The position numbers and the translations under genes were made by a program. A stretch of 7,657 nt of DNA from assembly GCA_023434095.1 (NCBI GenBank), contig JAEYTJ010000233.1, forward strand, positions 1 to 7,657, written 5' to 3'. Positions within the stretch are counted from its first letter, which is position 1; the number at the start of each line of letters is the position of its first letter. Source of the DNA: Pseudomonadota bacterium (GTDB taxonomy: Bacteria > Pseudomonadota > Alphaproteobacteria > Rhizobiales > Xanthobacteraceae). Below the pieces are notes generated by a model, which did no database searches, had not been told where the DNA came from, and worked only from the letters and a program-made list of their open reading frames with translations. Below are positions 1 through 6,282 of the stretch, one piece after another.

Positions 1-1
1 A

Positions 2-28
2 TGGGATACATCATAAATATGATTCCCA
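2..28. repeat. Imperfect inverted repeat (hairpin) in AT-rich left end
   Basis: TGGGA at 2-6 pairs with TCCCA at 24-28, and ATCAT at 10-14 pairs with ATGAT at 19-23. The loop is AAAT and TAC (7-9) is bulged on one side. Ten base pairs in 27 bases is more than expected by accident in so short a stretch. No T-run follows on either strand, so it is a weak terminator candidate; an operator or the end of a transposable sequence is also possible. Confidence 0.4.
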
Positions 29-119
29 GCGTACTGCCAATAGACGAGTGTTTTATAACCGCTTCGGGCGAAACGTCGGCAGGGACGGCTCATCTTATCT
101 AGCGTATTTGTGTTTGTAT

Positions 120-140
120 TATCGAAACCTGGGCTCGATA
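120..140. repeat. Inverted repeat TATCGA-N9-TCGATA
   Basis: TATCGA at 120-125 and TCGATA at 135-140 form perfect 6-bp arms around a 9-base spacer. The spacing resembles a binding site for a dimeric regulator more than an RNA terminator, since no T-run follows on either strand. No adjacent promoter or gene start was recognised, so its role is unknown. Confidence 0.35.
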
Positions 141-172
141 TCTGTGATCAGGCTGGGTCTTCCACCTTCCTC

Positions 173-189
173 GCTGGCCCCACGCCAGC
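173..189. repeat. Small GC-rich hairpin
   Basis: GCTGGC at 173-178 and GCCAGC at 184-189 make a perfect 6-bp stem with a CCCAC loop. It lies about 140 bases beyond the end of the minus-strand operon. There is no T-run on either side, so it is at best a Rho-assisted 3' end structure. Confidence 0.3.
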
Positions 190-282
190 CCCGCCGCCGT
201 TCTCAGCAATGAATGCGAAGGGGGCTGCCTCAAGGGCACGGCGGATGGCGACCCGAGACCCATTTCTCCTACGGCTCAGGTG

Positions 283-303
283 AGCGCCCGCGCTTCTGGC
301 GCT
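283..303 (-). terminator. Hairpin just after the operon's last gene, no T-run
   Basis: AGCGCC at 283-288 and GGCGCT at 298-303 form a perfect 6-bp stem with a 9-base loop. It begins about 27 bases after the stop codon of the MmgE/PrpD gene in its direction of transcription. That position suits an operon 3' end, but the T-run of an intrinsic terminator is missing. It could protect the mRNA end or act together with Rho; the assignment is tentative. Confidence 0.3.
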
Positions 304-330
304 GATAGGCCGTGACTTGGACGGTCGCAG

Positions 331-1701
331 CTATGCCCACAGCGCCGATAGATTCGGCTCTTGGTCGAGGGCGCGCAGGCGCCGCAGTAGTGTGTCGGCC
401 GCTGCCGGCGCCAAGGCGCGTGTCGCGCATGAGCGGAACTTGGCGGCGTGATCCTGCAGGCCCATCGGGCATTCTGGATTCCCGATGGCAAGGTCGCGCG
501 CGCCATGGAGCACCCGGCCGTCGTGCAGGTGAAAAGTCATCCGAACCGGCGCCGTGCCGATGAAGCCGAGCGCCGCAAGCTCGGGGGATAGTTCCAGCCG
601 GACTTTGCCCATAAGCTGCTGTACCGCCGGATCGGCGAGCGTCGGCTGGGCGAAAAGGTCCCAGGTAAGCGGGCCGTGTACCAGCGTCGCGGCCAATGCG
701 AATTCCATCGAGAAGCGGGCCTCCTGCGGCGTTTCTGGCGCGTGGACCACCAGCTCTCGTTCGGCGAGAAGGCTGACGCCCACATGGATTCTCGCCACTT
801 CGTCGGCGCCAAAGCCGTGCTCGGCCATCATGTCGAGCGTGAGGTCACAGGCCGGATGCGAACCGCTGCAGCAGGGGAACCGTTTGAACGCCAGTCCGCG
901 TGTCGCAAGATCGAAGGGGGACCCGAACGCCAGCTCCCGGCCCGCCAAACGCGTGCGGGCCGTGTCGCCGGCAAGGCACGCGATGTAGCCGTCCTGGCCT
1001 TCGATCGCGGTGCGGGAGGCGGTGACACCGGCGCGGGCAAGCGAGACCGCTTCGAGTCCGTTGCGTGCCGCCATGCCGGCATGCCACGGCTTCGCCTGCG
1101 TCCCGAAGTTGGATCGGATGCCGCCTGAGCGCGAGGCCGCGAGGCCAAGCGCGTGCACGCAGGTGGTCCGGTCGAGGTTCAGCAGCAAGGCGGCCGCAGC
1201 GGCCGCGCCGAGGACGTAGAGCGCACCCGTCGTATGCCAGCCAGCCTCGGACGCCTCCGGCATGCAGAGCTCCGCGATGCGGTGCGCGACTTCGACGCCC
1301 GCGACATAAGCCCGGAGCGCGTCAGCGCCCGAAGCGCCAAGCTGTTCGGCGACGGCGAGCGCGGCTGGCGCGACCACGGTCGTCGGATGACCGATCGTCG
1401 TCCAACTGGTGTCGTCGAAGTCAAGCGCGTGGCCGGCCACCGCGTTGCACAGCGCGGCATTCTCCGGATCGAGCCGCAGCCCGCCCGCGCCGAATACGGT
1501 TGCGCCCGCGCCGGTGGCCCGTTCCGAAGCCCAGGCCCGCACATTGCGGGCGACCGGTTCAGCGGCGCCCGCCAGAGCGACGCCCACATAGTCGGTGACG
1601 GCGGTTCGGGCGATCGAGGCGACATCCGACGGCAGCGGGCCGTTGCGACACGCGATCAGGAAGTCCGCCGCTTGCTCGGCGACGCTACGTTCGGCAGCCA
1701 T
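331..1701 (-). CDS. MmgE/PrpD family protein (dehydratase/epimerase/decarboxylase fold)
   Basis: A 456-residue cytoplasmic protein, the usual length for MmgE/PrpD proteins. Seen: the family signature NAVAGHALDFDDT (86-98) followed by the conserved GHP histidine (105). Then come a Gly/Ala-rich helix after GWHTTGAL (154-161), the FGTQAKPWHAGMAARNG block (199-215), FKRFPCCSGSHPACD (272-286), FSMEFALAATL (330-340) and a C-terminal PMGLQDHAAKFRSCA block (412-426). Known members include 2-methylcitrate dehydratase, iminodisuccinate epimerase and cis-aconitate decarboxylase, all acting on small polycarboxylates. Here the neighbouring amino-acid importer and flavin oxidase, and the absence of methylcitrate synthase or lyase, argue against propionate metabolism, so no symbol is given. 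The ATG at 1701 shares one base with the ATPase stop (TGATG). A GTG one codon upstream (1704) is equally possible and would overlap by four bases. Last gene of the operon. Confidence 0.93.
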   Translation of the reverse strand: MAAERSVAEQAADFLIACRNGPLPSDVASIARTAVTDYVGVALAGAAEPVARNVRAWASERATGAGATVFGAGGLRLDPENAALCNAVAGHALDFDDTSWTTIGHPTTVVAPAALAVAEQLGASGADALRAYVAGVEVAHRIAELCMPEASEAGWHTTGALYVLGAAAAAALLLNLDRTTCVHALGLAASRSGGIRSNFGTQAKPWHAGMAARNGLEAVSLARAGVTASRTAIEGQDGYIACLAGDTARTRLAGRELAFGSPFDLATRGLAFKRFPCCSGSHPACDLTLDMMAEHGFGADEVARIHVGVSLLAERELVVHAPETPQEARFSMEFALAATLVHGPLTWDLFAQPTLADPAVQQLMGKVRLELSPELAALGFIGTAPVRMTFHLHDGRVLHGARDLAIGNPECPMGLQDHAAKFRSCATRALAPAAADTLLRRLRALDQEPNLSALWA

Positions 1702-2468
1702 CACAGTATCTGGGACAGGAATTCCTGTGTGCGCGGATCGCGCGGTGCGCTGAAGAAGGTGGCGGGCGGCCCATGCTCGACGATGACGCCGCGATCGGTG
1801 AAATAGATATGGTCAGCGACGTCGCGCGCGAAGTTCATCTCATGGGTCACAAGCAGGCAGGTCATGCCATCCTCGGCGAGTTCACGGATGGTGAACAGCA
1901 CTTCCTTGACCGTCTCCGGATCGAGCGCGGCGGTGACCTCGTCGAACAGCATCACGTCGGGCCGCATGGCAAGCGAGCGGGCGATGGCGACGCGCTGCTG
2001 CTGGCCGCCGGAAAGCTCGCCCGGATACGTGTCTTCCTTACCGGTCAGCCGGACCTTCTTCATCAGGACGCGGGCGCGCTCCTCGACCTCCCCCTTGTCC
2101 TGATGGAGTACGTGAATCGGCGCCATCATGACGTTCTGGAGGGCGGTCTTGTGGGGGAACAGGTTGTATTGCTGGAACACCATGCCGACCTTGCGGCGCA
2201 GCGCCAGCTTGTCGAGCTTCGGATCGGCCACCTCGATGTTCTCGACCAGAATCGTCCCGGATGTCACCGGCACCAGAGCGTTGATGCACCGGATCAGGGT
2301 CGACTTGCCGGAGCCCGACGGGCCGATGATGCAGACCACCTCGCCCTTCTTGACGTTGAAGCTGACGCCCTTCAGCACCTCGAGCGCGCCGAACGATTTG
2401 TGGACGTCGATCAACTGGATGATGGGCTGGTCGGGTGTCCAGTGGCGGGGTTCGGTCGCAACGGCCAT
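1701..2468 (-). CDS. Polar amino acid ABC transporter, ATP-binding protein
   Basis: A 255-residue ATPase that powers the importer from the cytoplasmic face of the membrane. Seen: Walker A GPSGSGKST (49-57), Q-loop glutamine 99, ABC signature LSGGQ (152-156), Walker B VMLFDE (172-177) with catalytic Glu177, D-loop ALDPE (181-185) and switch His209. Length and motifs fit the GlnQ/HisP/GltL family for polar amino acids. The start was placed at 2468 because homology-like sequence begins there; a longer frame running upstream is only the antiparallel shadow of the permease gene. A weak GAGAGA lies 10 bases before the ATG, and the gap from the permease stop is 14 bp. The stop overlaps the start of the MmgE/PrpD gene. 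All nucleotide-binding motifs are intact, so it should be functional. Confidence 0.97.
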   Translation of the reverse strand: MAVATEPRHWTPDQPIIQLIDVHKSFGALEVLKGVSFNVKKGEVVCIIGPSGSGKSTLIRCINALVPVTSGTILVENIEVADPKLDKLALRRKVGMVFQQYNLFPHKTALQNVMMAPIHVLHQDKGEVEERARVLMKKVRLTGKEDTYPGELSGGQQQRVAIARSLAMRPDVMLFDEVTAALDPETVKEVLFTIRELAEDGMTCLLVTHEMNFARDVADHIYFTDRGVIVEHGPPATFFSAPRDPRTQEFLSQIL

Positions 2469-2482
2469 GTGTAAATGGTCTC

Positions 2483-3340
2483 TCAGCGGATATGGAACCG
2501 ACGCTCGAGCCGGGCGGTGAACCGGTCGATCGGGTAGCAATAGAGGAAGAAGCAGAGCATGGCGAAGCCATAAAGCGGGGCGAACAGCTCCGGACGCCCG
2601 CCCTCGGCGGTATGAACCTGTGCGGTAAGCGTCAGCATCTCGGACACGCCGACGATCGAAGCCTGGACCGTCGCCATGGTGACGAGCGAATAGAGGTTCA
2701 TCCACGGCGGGAGCATGCGTTTGACGCATTGGGGAAGAATGATCCGCCACATGGTCTGCCGCGGGGTGAAGGCGAGCGATTCCGCGGCTTCCCATTGCGT
2801 CGACGGCACGGAGCGTACCGCGCCACGGACGATCTCGGCCACGTTCGCCATCACCGGCAGGGAGAAGCCCACCGTCGCCTTCAGCCAGTCCGGCAAGGGG
2901 ATCCGGACGCCGAATACCGTGATCTGAAAGGGCACCAGGAACATCACAAAAAACAGCAACACCAGCCAGGGCGCGTTGCGGAAGAACTGGGTGAGCGCCC
3001 AGCAGAAGCGGGCCAGCAAGGGGTTGTGGGAGAGCATGCCCAGTCCCACGCCGAGGCCGGCGCCCGTGCCGATCGCCATCGCGATCATGGAGATCAGGAT
3101 GTTGAACGCGAAGCCGGACAGCAGCAATGGCGCCCATTTGACGATGACGTCCAACGGCGACAACTGGGCACTGGCGGCCTGCGCCCAGGCGCTGCCCGCG
3201 AGCAGGGCGAGGCCGGCGGCAAACAGCAGGGCGTGCACGGGCGCGAGGCGCGGCGTTCCCAGCCGGGTGGGCTCGATGCGGAACGGCAGGAGGACGGGAA
3301 GCGGCGCGTCTGCGCTGGCGGGCGTGTGCTTTGTGCTCAT
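2483..3340 (-). CDS. Polar amino acid ABC transporter permease (second subunit)
   Basis: A 285-residue inner-membrane subunit of the HisM/GlnP/GltK type, pairing with the permease encoded just upstream. Seen: the family hallmark FFRNAPWLVLLFF (119-131), several hydrophobic spans (about 72-104, 122-142, 215-235, 252-270) and the EAA loop that docks to the ATPase, EAAESLA...IILP (184-203). Two oddities: the conserved glycine of the EAA motif is alanine (190), and there is an N-terminal extension of roughly 60 residues. That extension holds an extra hydrophobic segment (36-53) ending in AWAQA, which looks like a signal peptide or additional membrane span. The ATG at 3340 overlaps the previous permease stop by four bases (ATGA), which fixes the start and suggests translational coupling. 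The gene ends 14 bp before the ATPase gene. Confidence 0.95.
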   Translation of the reverse strand: MSTKHTPASADAPLPVLLPFRIEPTRLGTPRLAPVHALLFAAGLALLAGSAWAQAASAQLSPLDVIVKWAPLLLSGFAFNILISMIAMAIGTGAGLGVGLGMLSHNPLLARFCWALTQFFRNAPWLVLLFFVMFLVPFQITVFGVRIPLPDWLKATVGFSLPVMANVAEIVRGAVRSVPSTQWEAAESLAFTPRQTMWRIILPQCVKRMLPPWMNLYSLVTMATVQASIVGVSEMLTLTAQVHTAEGGRPELFAPLYGFAMLCFFLYCYPIDRFTARLERRFHIR

Positions 3341-4083
3341 CGGCCATATCCGGGAATGCGCAGCGACTTTTCCCATCGGTGCATGATCCAGACCAGGATG
3401 CCGACCAACAGGCCGTAGGTCGCGAACAGCACCAGCATCATCTCGAACACGTTCTGCGACTCCGACCAGATCTGCTTTACGGCGTAGAGCGTTTCCGGCA
3501 CGGCGATCGCATAGGCAAGGGTGGTGGTCTTGAGCAGGTTGACGAGGTTGTTGTTCAGAGCCGGCAGGCACACCCGCAGAGCAAGCGGCAATATCACGTA
3601 GAGATAGGCCTTGAGCCGGGTATAACCGAGCGCCTCGGCCGCCTCCACCGTGGTCTTCGGCACGGCCTCGACGCCGGAGCGGAAGATCTCGACATTGAAG
3701 GCGCCGGCGAAAAGCGACAGCGCGATGATCGCCCACTCCACATTGTCGATGAAGGGCTGGCGCAGTCCAAATTGGTCCTGCCCGGCGGGAAGCATCGCGC
3801 CGATGCCGAAATAGAAGAAGAAAATCTGCACCAGCGGCGGCGTGTTACGGAACAGGACGACGAAGCCGTTGACCGCGCCGCGAACGAAGCGCGAGGGAGC
3901 GCTTTGCAGAAGGGCGCCCACCGCGCCGATCAGAAGGCTCATCAGAATGGTGGAGACCGTCAGCAGAACGGTCATCCTCACCCCGTGGATGTAACGGTTC
4001 CAGTCATACGGGTCGTAGAAGACCGTGAAATTGAGACCCGTTGTCTCGTAAAGGTCTTTGAACCAGGCGGCTATGACGTCCAT
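3337..4083 (-). CDS. Polar amino acid ABC transporter permease (first subunit)
   Basis: A 248-residue inner-membrane permease of the HisM/GlnP family. Seen: hydrophobic spans near 36-58, 70-97, 115-135 and 214-236, the hallmark FRNTPPLVQIFFFYFG (78-93), and a canonical ATPase-docking EAA loop, EAAEALG (147-153) with ILP at 164-166. Length is typical for the small permeases of amino-acid importers, which form a heterodimer with a second subunit, here the gene overlapping its stop codon. It follows the binding-protein gene by 91 bp, a gap that contains a strong hairpin. Only weak ribosome-binding complementarity is visible upstream of the ATG, in line with lower expression than the binding protein. 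Substrate cannot be told from the sequence. Confidence 0.96.
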   Translation of the reverse strand: MDVIAAWFKDLYETTGLNFTVFYDPYDWNRYIHGVRMTVLLTVSTILMSLLIGAVGALLQSAPSRFVRGAVNGFVVLFRNTPPLVQIFFFYFGIGAMLPAGQDQFGLRQPFIDNVEWAIIALSLFAGAFNVEIFRSGVEAVPKTTVEAAEALGYTRLKAYLYVILPLALRVCLPALNNNLVNLLKTTTLAYAIAVPETLYAVKQIWSESQNVFEMMLVLFATYGLLVGILVWIMHRWEKSLRIPGYGR

Positions 4084-4137
4084 CGCGCTATCCGGTTGGC
4101 GATCCGTGAAGGGCGCGCCGTCTCACAACGTTGAAAA

Positions 4138-4166
4138 CGCGGCCGACCCGGCAAGGATCGGCCGCG
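4138..4166 (-). terminator. Intra-operon hairpin with TTTT: attenuator/partial terminator after the binding-protein gene
   Basis: On the minus strand CGCGGCCGA (4166-4158) pairs perfectly with TCGGCCGCG (4146-4138), a 9-bp GC-rich stem with an 11-base loop, directly followed by TTTT (4137-4134). It starts 8 bases after the binding-protein stop. The short T-run suggests partial rather than complete termination, or a block to 3' exonucleases. Either would raise binding-protein levels over the membrane subunits, a known arrangement in ABC importer operons. The stem itself is seen; its effect is inferred. Confidence 0.65.
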
Positions 4167-4174
4167 CCGGGCGA

Positions 4175-4987
4175 TCAGTTGGTCGAGCCCTTCATCTTCT
4201 CATGCATGGCCTTCGAGTACTCGGTCGGCTGGATGCCGTACTTCTCCTCCTGGGCGACGATGAAGCCGGTCTTCATCCAATCCTTCGTCACACCCTCCAG
4301 GAAGGTCATGAGGCTGTCATTCCCGGTCGCGACCGCCATGATCCACGGCGCGTCCAGAACGCCCTTCAGCGGCATCTCGTAGGTGCCGCTCCAGTCGGCA
4401 TCGAGCAGCTTGCCCTGGATGAAGGTCTGGTCATAGACGTAGCCCACGCAGTTGCCCTGCTTGAGCGCGAAAAGCGGCTTCTCGGAACCGTCGAAGGCGA
4501 CGATCTCGGTGCCGTATTTCTGGGCGATCTCCTTGTTGTACCAAGCGCCCGAGGTGGCGCAGAGCGGCTTGCCCTTGAGTTCGGACCAGTCCTTCACTCC
4601 GGCCTTCTTCGGCAGCAGCACGTTGACGAAGTCCGAGTAGTAGGGCGGGTCGATGGCCTGCACGACCTTCCGGCGTTCCGGCTTGTCCGACATGGTCGCG
4701 ATCAGCATGTCGACCTTGCCCTGCTGCAGGAATTCGATCCGGTTGGAGGAAACCACCGGCACAAGTTCCAGCTTCACGTCGAGACGCTTGGCGACGTCGG
4801 CCGCGAGGTCGGGCTCGATCCCGACCACGGCACCCGACGGGTCCCGGAATCCGAAAGGCTTGTAGTCGGCTTTGACGCCGACAACGAGCGTGCCCCGTTG
4901 CTTGATGGCGTCGACACCGTCCGCCGCGTGAGCGGCGAAGGGCGCGAGCGCGCCAGCGAGGAGGAAGGCGATCATTGATTTGCGCAT
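4175..4987 (-). CDS. Polar amino acid ABC transporter, periplasmic substrate-binding protein
   Basis: A 270-residue family-3 solute-binding protein that captures an amino-acid-like ligand in the periplasm. Seen: a signal peptide with charged MRK, a hydrophobic core (5-19) and an AHA|AD cleavage site after residue 21. The two-lobe binding fold opens with RGTLVVGVKADYKPFGF (31-47) and IEPDLAADVAKRL (57-69). MSDKPERR (99-106) carries the arginine that normally grips the ligand carboxylate, and VYDQT (184-188) carries the aspartate that normally binds the amino group. Two cysteines (143, 180) could form a periplasmic disulfide. I chose the ATG at 4987: GAAAGG lies 9 bases upstream and it puts the signal peptide at the N-terminus. 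A longer frame from 5035 would bury the signal peptide and lacks a ribosome-binding site. The ligand is not identifiable. Confidence 0.95.
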   Translation of the reverse strand: MRKSMIAFLLAGALAPFAAHAADGVDAIKQRGTLVVGVKADYKPFGFRDPSGAVVGIEPDLAADVAKRLDVKLELVPVVSSNRIEFLQQGKVDMLIATMSDKPERRKVVQAIDPPYYSDFVNVLLPKKAGVKDWSELKGKPLCATSGAWYNKEIAQKYGTEIVAFDGSEKPLFALKQGNCVGYVYDQTFIQGKLLDADWSGTYEMPLKGVLDAPWIMAVATGNDSLMTFLEGVTKDWMKTGFIVAQEEKYGIQPTEYSKAMHEKMKGSTN

Positions 4988-4996
4988 GCGGGTCGA

Positions 4997-5002
4997 CCTT
5001 TC
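4997..5002 (-). promoter_or_regulatory. Ribosome-binding site deciding the binding-protein start
   Basis: GAAAGG on the minus strand, 9 bases before the ATG at 4987. It supports this start over the in-frame ATG at 5035, which has no purine-rich sequence at a suitable distance. Confidence 0.6.
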
Positions 5003-5044
5003 ATCAATGTCGGGACTAAGGAGCTCGTCTTTCATTATTCACAG

Positions 5045-5065
5045 CCGGCGAGAACGCTTCGCCGG
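5045..5065 (-). repeat. Hairpin in the oxidase/binding-protein gap
   Basis: CCGGCGA (5045-5051) and TCGCCGG (5059-5065) form a perfect 7-bp stem with a 7-base loop in the 91-bp space between the flavoprotein stop and the binding-protein start. No T-run follows it in the transcribed direction, so it is not an intrinsic terminator. It may mark an mRNA processing or stabilising point separating the enzyme and transporter segments. Confidence 0.45.
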
Positions 5066-5078
5066 ACATCACATAACG

Positions 5079-6254
5079 TCATGCGGACGCCTGCTGGAAG
5101 CGTCGGAGCGAAAAGGGGGCCAGATCGAAGGCGCTGGGCGCGCCCGTGACCGCTTCCGCGACGGCCTGACCGATGCCGGCCGAGTGCTTGAAGCCGTGGC
5201 CTGAACAGGCAGAGATCACCATCACGCGGTGCATGTGCGGGTGGTGGTCGATGACGAAGCCGCTGTCGGGCGTGACGGTATAGAGACACGCCGCCGCCTG
5301 AACGGCCTCGGGGGTCACGCCAGTGATACGCCCGGCGACATGCGACCGCCACATCGCCTCGGATTCCGAGGCGGACACCTCGCGCTCAAGGGTCTCGGCT
5401 GTCGTCGCGGCCACATATTGCTCGGTCGCCACCTTCAGCCGGTCGTCGTTGGCCAGCGGAGGAAAGCCGTAGAAGTAATCCTCGTCGCCTGCGCCATGCA
5501 TCCAGATGAAGACCGGGGCTCCCGCATGCGCGGTGACGTCCGCCAGCCTGAACCAGTGCAGTACCTGCCGCCGCACGGTCAGCACCCGGTCGAACGGGGC
5601 TCCGAGCAATGGCCCCGTCCAGGCGCCCGCCGCGACCACGACCCGGTCGGCGACGATCTCGTCCCCGGACACACGGATGCGGACCACGTCGCCGTCCTGT
5701 CGGATCGAGCTGACTTGGGCACCGAGCCGGAGGCGTGCGCCGAGCGCGCAGGCCTGGTCGCGCTGAACCGCGATGCAGCGTTCCGGCCGCACATAGCCGC
5801 CGCCCGGTTCGAAATAGACCTTGTCGTCGTCGGAAATCCCCTGGAACTGGGGAAACCGTTGGCGCGCCGTGACGCCGTCCAGAACCTCGTGCGGGATACC
5901 GAACTCCCGCGCCGTTTCGATCGAGCGCGCCACGAAATCCCGCTTGCCGTGATGGGAGGATATGCCCGAGCCCGGAGCGAGAACGAGAACACCGCAGGCC
6001 TCCAGTAGCGGCTCGCCAGAGAGCACTTCCAGCTCGCGCCAGATCGCGTGCGAGGCCAGTACGAACGGCACGTAGTCGCGACCTTCGCCGACGGCCTGAC
6101 GGGTGATCCGCGTCTCGCCATGGCTCGAACCGACATCGTGCGGCGGCTCGAAGCGATCGATTCCGATCGCGTCCACGCCCCGTCGCGCGAGTTGGTACAG
6201 GGTGGCCATCCCCATGGCGCCGAGACCGACGACGGCGACTTGCGTACGTTCCAC
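5079..6254 (-). CDS. FAD-dependent amine/amino-acid oxidase, monomeric sarcosine oxidase / N-methyltryptophan oxidase family
   Basis: A 391-residue cytoplasmic flavoprotein, the length of monomeric sarcosine oxidase (MSOX) and SolA. Seen: N-terminal dinucleotide-binding GLGAMG (10-15), then SSHGETRITR (43-52) with His45, Arg49 and Arg52 as in MSOX. Also present are a FAD-domain VVVAAGAWTG (205-214), Tyr262 before GFP, Lys274 matching the oxygen-activating lysine, Cys323 in AACLYTVTPD matching the covalent-flavin cysteine, and SGHGFK with Lys356. Arg52 and Lys356 correspond to the pair that binds the substrate carboxylate, so the substrate is probably a secondary (N-alkyl) amino acid oxidised to an imine or aldehyde plus amine, with release of hydrogen peroxide. 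The MSOX active-site His269 position appears to be Glu278. The GTG start at 6254 is forced by an in-frame TAG two codons upstream; GAGGG precedes it by 10 bases. First gene of the operon. Confidence 0.93.
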   Translation of the reverse strand: MERTQVAVVGLGAMGMATLYQLARRGVDAIGIDRFEPPHDVGSSHGETRITRQAVGEGRDYVPFVLASHAIWRELEVLSGEPLLEACGVLVLAPGSGISSHHGKRDFVARSIETAREFGIPHEVLDGVTARQRFPQFQGISDDDKVYFEPGGGYVRPERCIAVQRDQACALGARLRLGAQVSSIRQDGDVVRIRVSGDEIVADRVVVAAGAWTGPLLGAPFDRVLTVRRQVLHWFRLADVTAHAGAPVFIWMHGAGDEDYFYGFPPLANDDRLKVATEQYVAATTAETLEREVSASESEAMWRSHVAGRITGVTPEAVQAAACLYTVTPDSGFVIDHHPHMHRVMVISACSGHGFKHSAGIGQAVAEAVTGAPSAFDLAPFSLRRFQQASA

Positions 6255-6282
6255 GGCCTAGCGACCCTCATTTGCACAAAAT

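Larger units (their letters stand above)
1..330. other. Non-coding region downstream of the operon, AT-rich at its left end
   Basis: No reading frame here looks like a real gene. The first 150 bases or so are visibly richer in A and T than the rest of the window, while 150-330 returns to high GC. It holds several small perfect or near-perfect inverted repeats (2-28, 63-72, 120-140, 173-189, 283-303), none followed by a run of T in either direction, so no clear intrinsic terminator for the operon is visible. A minus-strand frame stays open from the stop of the MmgE/PrpD gene to 148 (see findings). No tRNA-like fold or recognisable mobile-element gene was seen. The composition change could mark an old junction or simply an intergenic spacer. 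Confidence 0.7.

Noticed and set aside
1..102. 33-codon frame starting at the first base
   Set aside because: The ATG at base 1 is probably a coincidence of the window edge; there is no visible upstream context and no similarity.
3..212. Plus-strand frame open from the left edge to a TGA at 210-212
   Set aside because: It has no start in the window, its translation is unlike any domain I know and its base composition is not coding-like. It could only be judged with sequence further left.
99..263. Minus-strand ATG frame of 54 codons
   Set aside because: Its AGGAG is only two bases from the ATG, its composition is not coding-like and no domain is visible.
1153..1806. Plus-strand open frame of 217 codons
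   Set aside because: It lies antisense to the MmgE/PrpD gene and the ATPase end, and its Arg/Gly-rich translation shows no domain. It is a shadow of GC-rich codon usage.
1773..2474. Plus-strand open frame of 233 codons
   Set aside because: It mirrors the ATPase gene exactly; the minus-strand frame has every ABC motif while this one has none.
2469..3347. Long upstream extension of the ATPase frame (548 codons in total)
   Set aside because: The extension overlaps the second permease in another frame, is Arg/Pro-rich and lacks family similarity; the ATPase proper begins at 2468.
2435..3418. Plus-strand open frame of 327 codons
   Set aside because: Antisense to the second permease, with a low-complexity, charge-rich translation and no hydrophobic or domain pattern.
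3341..3736. Upstream extension of the second permease frame to 417 codons
   Set aside because: It overlaps the first permease in a different frame; the ATGA overlap at 3340 gives a natural start.
3331..4134. Plus-strand open frame of 267 codons
   Set aside because: Antisense to the first permease, which carries the family motifs; this translation has none.
4058..4978. Plus-strand open frame of 306 codons
   Set aside because: Antisense to the binding-protein gene, which has a signal peptide and family motifs.
4988..5035. Longer start for the binding protein
   Set aside because: It would add 16 polar residues before the signal peptide and has no ribosome-binding site.
5229..6008. Plus-strand open frame of 259 codons
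   Set aside because: Antisense to the flavoprotein; no recognisable domain.
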